Below, one piece after another: positions 58,906 through 64,000 of a stretch of 64,000 nucleotides of DNA; the stretch's first letter is position 1; each line of letters opens with the position of its first letter. Source of the stretch: Streptomyces californicus. GTDB lineage: Bacteria; Actinomycetota; Actinomycetes; Streptomycetales; Streptomycetaceae. A model generated the notes under the pieces. That model saw nothing but the letters and a program-made list of their open reading frames with translations. It searched no databases and had not been told where the DNA came from. Both the position numbers and the translations under genes were made by a program. Where the stretch lies: NCBI RefSeq assembly GCF_000717645.1, contig NZ_JNZZ01000016.1:124001-188000 (forward strand), given 5' to 3'.

Positions 58906-60075
58906 TCAGATCCTGGCTGCCGCGAAGTCGGCCGCCGTCCACGCCATGCCCACCGCCCCGTCCAGCAGCGCCTGTTCGGCCGCCGGGGAGAGCGCCGCCT
59001 CGGCGAACGCGGCCTCGTGCGGCCCGCAGGCACCGCCGCTGATGTCGAGCACCGGGTGGATGGAGGGCACCGCGTGCGAGACGTTGCCCATGTCGGTGCA
59101 GGCGAACGGCGGGCGCTCGACCGGTTCGGCGCGGCCGAGCTCCCGGGCGTTGGCACTCCAGAGGCCGATCAGCTCCGGATCGCCCCGGAAGTCGAGGTAG
59201 TCGGGTTCGGGGCGCTCCAGCTCCACTTCGCAGCCGGTGGCGAGCGCCCCGGCACGGAAGCAGTCCTCGACCCGCTGCCGCAGCTCCCGCAGGTCCTCGG
59301 CGGCCAGGGCCCGGATCTCGTAGGTGGCGGTGGCCCGGTCGGGTATCGCGTTGGGCGCGGTCCCGGCAGCCGTGGTGATGCCGTGCACCCGCCACTGCGC
59401 GGGGAGTTGCTGGCGCAGCAGGCCCAGGGCGACCTGGGCGACGGTCAGCGCGTCGGCGGCGTTGCGGCCCTCGTGCGGGTTGAGGCTGGGGTGCGCGGCG
59501 CGGCCGGTGTACGTGACGTCGAGGGTGCCGAGCGCGAAGGAACGGAAGTCGGCCATCTCGAACGGGCAGGGGTGCACCATCATCGCGGCGTCCACCCCGT
59601 CGAACGCACCGGCGTCCAGCAACAGCGCCTTGCCCGCGCCCCGTTCCTCGGCCGGGGTGCCGATCACGCGTACGGTCAGGCCGAGTTCGTCCGCGTACGG
59701 GGCGAGGCCGAGGGCGGCGCCGACTCCGGCGGCGGCGATGAGGTTGTGTCCGCAGGCGTGGCCGAGGCCGGGCAGGGCGTCGTACTCGCAGGCGATGGCC
59801 ACGGTCACGGGCCCGGAGCCGATGGTGGCGCGGAACGCGGTGTCCAGGCCGTGGGCGGGGGCGGTGACGTCGAAGCCGTGTGCGGCCAGGAGTCCGGCGC
59901 ACCGCGCGGCCGACCTGTGCTCCTCGAAGGCGGTTTCGGGCTCGGCGTGCAGGCTCCGGCTCAGCTCCAGCAGAGCCGGGGCGTGACCCTCGACCGCCTC
60001 CCGCACGGCGGCCCTGAGCGTGCGCGACCGCTCGTCGGCCGCCGTCTCCGGGTGAGGGACTGCGGGGACGGTCAT
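58906..60075 (-). CDS. M20 family amidohydrolase
   Basis: A 389-residue zinc hydrolase of the M20D type (amide- and N-acyl-amino-acid hydrolases). Motifs: HAEPETAF, CEYDALPGLGHACGHNL for the metal site, the general base in GTPAEERGAGK, the dimerisation domain TYTGRAAHPSLNPHEGRNAA, and the C-terminal His in ISGGACGPHEAAFAE. AAGGAG lies before ATG 60075. It diverges from the NRPS with a shared iron box, so it probably works in siderophore metabolism, for example by cutting a siderophore amide to release iron or shedding a protecting acyl group (inference). Confidence 0.88.
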   Translation of the reverse strand: MTVPAVPHPETAADERSRTLRAAVREAVEGHAPALLELSRSLHAEPETAFEEHRSAARCAGLLAAHGFDVTAPAHGLDTAFRATIGSGPVTVAIACEYDALPGLGHACGHNLIAAAGVGAALGLAPYADELGLTVRVIGTPAEERGAGKALLLDAGAFDGVDAAMMVHPCPFEMADFRSFALGTLDVTYTGRAAHPSLNPHEGRNAADALTVAQVALGLLRQQLPAQWRVHGITTAAGTAPNAIPDRATATYEIRALAAEDLRELRQRVEDCFRAGALATGCEVELERPEPDYLDFRGDPELIGLWSANARELGRAEPVERPPFACTDMGNVSHAVPSIHPVLDISGGACGPHEAAFAEAALSPAAEQALLDGAVGMAWTAADFAAARI

Positions 60076-60133
60076 GGGTGCTCCTTGCGTTCTGGACCGG
60101 CTCGGGGCGGTCGCCTGCACTGCCGGAAATAGG

Positions 60134-60152
60134 TTAACTTAGCCTTACCTAA
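60134..60152. promoter_or_regulatory. Second iron box
   Basis: TTAACTTAGCCTTACCTAA agrees with the iron-box pattern TTAGGTTAGGCTCACCTAA at about 15 of 19 positions. It lies 59 bp before the M20 start and 61 bp before the NRPS start, so it can control both divergent genes. Confidence 0.8.
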
Positions 60153-60212
60153 GTGTGCGCCGTGGGCTCAACAGCCCGGTGTCCGTTGTCCTTCAGGGGA
60201 GTCGTCACCCAC

Positions 60213-63200
60213 ATGCATGAGCGTTTGAACCACCCGGCCAGCTCCTCGGCGGCGGACCCCGAGCGCGCGCCCTCCCCGGATATCCCCCTGCTCAGCGCCC
60301 AGTCGGGCATCTACTACGCGCACCAGCTCGCCCCGCGATCCACAGTGCTCAACACGGCGGACCTCGTCGAGATCGACGGGCCGCTCGACGCGGACCTGTT
60401 CACGGCGGCGCTGCGGCGGGCGGTGGCCGAGGCGGAGACGCTCGCCGTGCGGGTGTCCGAGAGGAACGGTGTTCCCGTACAGCGGGTCGTCCCCGCCGAA
60501 CCCGTGGTGCACCGGCTGGAGTCGACCGAGGCGGAGGCCGAGGCGTGGATGCGCCAGGACCTGGCCCGCCCGGTGGACCTCGCCGCCGACGGGGCGCTGA
60601 TGACGCAGGCCCTGTTCCGGATCGGCGAGGAGCGCCACTTCTGGTACCAGCGCGTGCACCACATAGCCGTCGACGCCTACGCGCTGTCCCTCATCGGGCA
60701 GCGCGTCGCCGAGCTGTACCGGGCGCTGGCCGCCGGGGAGCCGCTGCCCGAGGGCCGGTTCGCCCCGCTGAGCGAGCTGACCGGGCAGGAGGCGACGTAT
60801 CTCGCCGGCGAGGAGTACACGGCCGACCGGGCGTTCTGGACCGCGCGCATGGCGGGCGCGTCCGTCTCCGTGCCGCACCGCTCCCCCGCCCCCGGGGACG
60901 CGCCGCAGGGCGGACCGCTCCACCTGGTCGCCGACCTTCCCGCCGCGGCGCTCGACCGGCTGTCCTCGGCGGCACGGGCCGCGAAGGCGACCTGGGCCGA
61001 GCTGGTGGTGGCCGCGACCGCCGGTCATCTGCACCGGATCACCGGCGCCGACGACGTGGTACTGGGCCTGCCGCTGACCAACCGGCGGGGCCCGGCGGCC
61101 CTGCGGACCCCGGCCATGACGGTGAACGTGCTGCCGCTGCGGATCGCCGTGCGCCCGGCGGACACCGCCGCCGAACTGCTGCGACGGGTGGTTCTGGAGA
61201 TCCGGGAGGTCCGCCGCCACCAGCGCTATCCGCAGGCGGACCTGCGCCGCGATCTGGCCCTGGAGTCGGCCGCGACCCCGCTGACCGGGCCGCTGGTCAA
61301 CGTCAAGCCGTTCGACGGCGCGCTGGACTTCGCCCGGGCCACCGGCACCGTGCGCAATCTCGCGGCCGGCCCCGTGGAGGGTCTCGCCGTCGGCGCGGCC
61401 CCGGGCCCGGACGGGGGCCTGCGGCTCACGGTGGACGCCGACCCCGCCGCGTACGGTCCGGCGGATCTCGCGGCCCACCAGGACACCTGGCTGCGCTACC
61501 TGGACGGTCTCGCCGAACTGCTGCTGACCGACCCGCGGCGGCCGATCGGCACGCTGGACCTGCTCACCGACGACGCGGTGCACGAGGCCACGTCCGGCCG
61601 GACCGAACCCGCCGCCGCGCTCCCCCTCCCCCGGTCGTTCACCGCTCAGGCGGCCCGGACCCCGGACGCCGTGGCCGTGCGGTCCACCGCGGCCGGCACG
61701 TTCCGCGGCGCCGGCCCGGGGGCGGAGCCCGCGCCCGGCCCGCGTGCGGACCGGTCGGCGGGCGCGGCCGATGGCGCCGTCGCCGCCGGGGCCCGGCTCA
61801 CCTTCGCCGAACTGGACGCGGCCTCCGACCGGCTGGCCCGGCTGCTGGCCGGACGCGCCGCGCAGGAGAGACCGGGCCTCGCCGGGGGCAGCGGCGGCAC
61901 CGTGGCGCTCGCACTGCCCCGGACCGCCGACATGGTCGTGGCGCTGCTCGCCGTGCTCAAGGCGGGTCTGGTCTGCCAGCCGCTCGACCTCGGCCACCCC
62001 GCCGCCCGGACCCTCGCCGTGCTGGAGGACGCGCGGCCGCTGTGCGTGATCGGCACGGAGGCGACGCTCGGCGCGCTGCCCGACCACGGGCTCCCGGTCG
62101 TCGCCCTGGACTCCCCCGCCACGGCCGACGCCCTGGCCGCCTGCCCCGAAGGACCGCTGCCGGGCGGTCCCGCACCGGCGGACCCCGCCTATCTCATCCA
62201 CACCTCCGGTTCCACCGGCCGCCCCAAGGGCGTGCTCGTCAGCCACGCCTCACTCGCCAACCTCTGCGCCGGGCACGGCACGGACCACATCGCCCCGGCC
62301 GTCGAGCGGACCGGCCGGCAGCGCCTCCGGGTCGCGCACAGCGCCTCGTTCGCCTTCGACGCGTCCTGGGACCCGCTGCTGTGGATGGTCCACGGGCACG
62401 AGCTGCACCTGCTGGACGACGCCGCTTACCGGGACCCGGCGGCTCTCACCGCGTACGTCGACGCGCACCGGATCGACTATCTCGACGTCACTCCCTCCTA
62501 TGCCGAGGCTCTGCTCGCCGAGGGCCTGCTGGACGAGGGCCGCCACCACCCGGCCCATCTGGTGGTCGGCGGGGAGACCGTTCCCCCGGCCCTGTGGGAG
62601 CGGCTGACCGAGGCCGCGGCCGTGCACCCGGTCAACCTGTACGGGCCGACCGAGACGACGGTCGACGCCTACTACTGGGTGCCCGGCGCCACGGCCGCCG
62701 AGCCGGACGGCCGGCCCGTGCGCGGCTCGCGCGTCTACGTCCTGGACTCCTCCCTGCGTCCCGTGCCCGCCGGCGCGACGGGTGAGCTGTACGTGGCCGG
62801 GGCCTGTCTGGCCCTCGGCTACCTGGGCCGCCCCGACCTGACGGCGGAGCGGTTCGTCGCGGACCCCTTCGGCGCGCGGCACGGGGACGCCGGGGGGCGG
62901 ATGTACCGCACCGGCGACCTGGTGCGCCGCCGTGCGGACCACACGCTGGAGTTCCTCGGGCGCGGCGACGACCAGGTCAAGATCCGCGGCTTCCGCATCG
63001 AGCTCGGGGAGATCCAGGCCCGCCTGGCCGCCCACCCCCGGGTCGCCGCGGCGGCCGTCATCGCCCGCGACACCGGCCACGGCAAGCGGCTGCTCGCCTA
63101 CGCCGTCCCCGTGCGGGCCAAGCGGGACGCGCCGACGGGAGCGGAACGGGCGGCCGGGGGCGACACGGCCCCGCCCACCCCCACCGACCTGCGCGAGCAC

Positions 63201-64000
63201 CTGGCCGCGGCCCTGCCCGAGCACATGGTCCCCGCGACCGTCACGCTCCTGGACGCGCTGCCCCGTACCGCCAACGACAAGCTCGACCACCGCGCCCTGC
63301 CCGACCCCGACCCGCTCGCCCTCACCGGAGCCGGTCAGGGCGGGACGGACGACGGGCCGCACACCGAGATCGTGCGCGGGATCTTCGCCGACGTGCTCGG
63401 CATCGCCGAACCCCCGGCCGCCGAAGCGGGCTTCCTCGACCTCGGCGGGCATTCGCTGCTCGCCGCGCGGCTGGCCGCCCGCCTCCGCGAGCACTTCGGC
63501 GTGCCGATGGGCATCGCCGACGTCTTCCGGCACACCACCCCCGGCGCCCTGGCCGCGCTGGTCCGTACCCGCGCCGGAGCGGCCCTCGCCTCCGTACCGC
63601 TCTCCCCCGTGCCCCGCACCGGCCCCCTCCCCCTCTCCCCGGCCCAGCAGCGGCTGTGGTTCCTCCACCGCCTCGAAGGCCCCAGCCCGACCTACAACAT
63701 CCCGCTCGTCCTGAGCGTCAACGGCCCGCTCGACCGCGAAGCGCTCCAACTGGCCCTGCACGATCTGGCGGAGCGTCACGAGACACTGCGCACCGTATAT
63801 CCGCCCACTGACAACGCCTCGGGTGCGGCGGCCGACGGCGGCGCGGACGACAGCCCCCGTCAGCACATCCTCCCCGCCGACGACCCGGCGGCCCGCCCGG
63901 TGCTGCGCCTGGCCGAGCCCGGCAGCGACCTCACCGAGGCCGTGCGGTACTGCTTCGACCTCGCCACCGAGCCCCCGCTGCGCACCGTGCTGTTCAGCGA
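60213..64000 (+). CDS. Siderophore NRPS, C-A-T-C start (partial)
   Basis: The gene is open to the right edge; 1262 residues are visible. Domain order: condensation (about 20-440, HHIAVD at 149-154), adenylation (about 470-1030; [35 protein letters not shown], lysine K1023 in [11 protein letters not shown]), carrier (phosphopantetheine Ser1081 in [12 protein letters not shown]), then a second condensation domain ([16 protein letters not shown]). The first C domain closely resembles that of EntF/DhbF, which takes 2,3-dihydroxybenzoate from a separate carrier. By hand the pocket code is D-A-?-D-V-G-L-V-D-K, near that of arginine domains. An EntB/DhbB and TE are expected outside the window. ATG 60213 follows GGGGAG. 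Confidence 0.93.
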   Translation, partial: MHERLNHPASSSAADPERAPSPDIPLLSAQSGIYYAHQLAPRSTVLNTADLVEIDGPLDADLFTAALRRAVAEAETLAVRVSERNGVPVQRVVPAEPVVHRLESTEAEAEAWMRQDLARPVDLAADGALMTQALFRIGEERHFWYQRVHHIAVDAYALSLIGQRVAELYRALAAGEPLPEGRFAPLSELTGQEATYLAGEEYTADRAFWTARMAGASVSVPHRSPAPGDAPQGGPLHLVADLPAAALDRLSSAARAAKATWAELVVAATAGHLHRITGADDVVLGLPLTNRRGPAALRTPAMTVNVLPLRIAVRPADTAAELLRRVVLEIREVRRHQRYPQADLRRDLALESAATPLTGPLVNVKPFDGALDFARATGTVRNLAAGPVEGLAVGAAPGPDGGLRLTVDADPAAYGPADLAAHQDTWLRYLDGLAELLLTDPRRPIGTLDLLTDDAVHEATSGRTEPAAALPLPRSFTAQAARTPDAVAVRSTAAGTFRGAGPGAEPAPGPRADRSAGAADGAVAAGARLTFAELDAASDRLARLLAGRAAQERPGLAGGSGGTVALALPRTADMVVALLAVLKAGLVCQPLDLGHPAARTLAVLEDARPLCVIGTEATLGALPDHGLPVVALDSPATADALAACPEGPLPGGPAPADPAYLIHTSGSTGRPKGVLVSHASLANLCAGHGTDHIAPAVERTGRQRLRVAHSASFAFDASWDPLLWMVHGHELHLLDDAAYRDPAALTAYVDAHRIDYLDVTPSYAEALLAEGLLDEGRHHPAHLVVGGETVPPALWERLTEAAAVHPVNLYGPTETTVDAYYWVPGATAAEPDGRPVRGSRVYVLDSSLRPVPAGATGELYVAGACLALGYLGRPDLTAERFVADPFGARHGDAGGRMYRTGDLVRRRADHTLEFLGRGDDQVKIRGFRIELGEIQARLAAHPRVAAAAVIARDTGHGKRLLAYAVPVRAKRDAPTGAERAAGGDTAPPTPTDLREHLAAALPEHMVPATVTLLDALPRTANDKLDHRALPDPDPLALTGAGQGGTDDGPHTEIVRGIFADVLGIAEPPAAEAGFLDLGGHSLLAARLAARLREHFGVPMGIADVFRHTTPGALAALVRTRAGAALASVPLSPVPRTGPLPLSPAQQRLWFLHRLEGPSPTYNIPLVLSVNGPLDREALQLALHDLAERHETLRTVYPPTDNASGAAADGGADDSPRQHILPADDPAARPVLRLAEPGSDLTEAVRYCFDLATEPPLRTVLFS

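Noticed and set aside
60217..60230. Alternative NRPS start ATG at 60217
   Set aside because: It is in another frame and stops after three codons.

Overview
The window is a 64 kb piece of a very GC-rich actinobacterial chromosome, almost certainly Streptomyces. The signs are strong third-position G/C bias in every real gene, GTG and TTG starts, many GTGA/ATGA overlaps, families typical of the genus (DUF6193, DUF6479, DUF6328, DUF6325-SHOCT, a kinase with a TPR tail, an Acg-type nitroreductase), a PaoABC-type aldehyde oxidoreductase and DmdR1-like iron boxes. No rRNA, tRNA, CRISPR array or intact insertion sequence was seen. One decayed transposase tail lies at about 5.6 kb.

Layout. 0-5.5 kb: the 3' end of a phenylacetate-CoA ligase gene, a 47-codon cationic ORF coupled by ATGA to an ABC exporter, a poorly coding stretch, a PIG-L deacetylase and a DUF6193 protein. 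5.9-11 kb: a TetR repressor divergent from an NCS1 permease, amidohydrolase and C45 Ntn-hydrolase operon, with two matched operators between them. 11-17 kb: two unknown small proteins, a nitronate monooxygenase/acyl-CoA ligase operon and a Tat-type secreted serine hydrolase. 17-29 kb: a CrtI/PYROXD2-like oxidoreductase, the kinase, a SulP transporter divergent from MerR around a perfect palindrome, Acg and HTH-PPOX proteins, an acyl-CoA dehydrogenase behind a KstR-like box, and RlmG. 28-38 kb: a GH25 muramidase, a secreted endonuclease I, a glutaminase-STAS fusion, DUF1269, a hydroxyacid dehydrogenase, phosphoketolase with an aldehyde dehydrogenase, and an anti-sigma-type ATPase. 38-49 kb: the molybdenum aldehyde oxidoreductase and a run of small stress or unknown proteins.

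49-54 kb holds the mutA-mutB-meaB operon, which interconverts methylmalonyl-CoA and succinyl-CoA with its repair GTPase. At 54-56 kb lies a 585-residue protein that appears to be two Imm49 domains in tandem, with no toxin gene beside it.

56-64 kb is an iron-controlled siderophore locus. An ATPase and a lipoprotein binding protein diverge around one iron box. An M20 amidohydrolase and an NRPS diverge around a second. The NRPS runs off the right edge. It starts with an EntF/DhbF-type condensation domain, and by hand alignment its first adenylation domain looks suited to a basic residue such as arginine. This suggests a catechol-peptide siderophore of the griseobactin/fuscachelin kind. The cluster continues outside the window.
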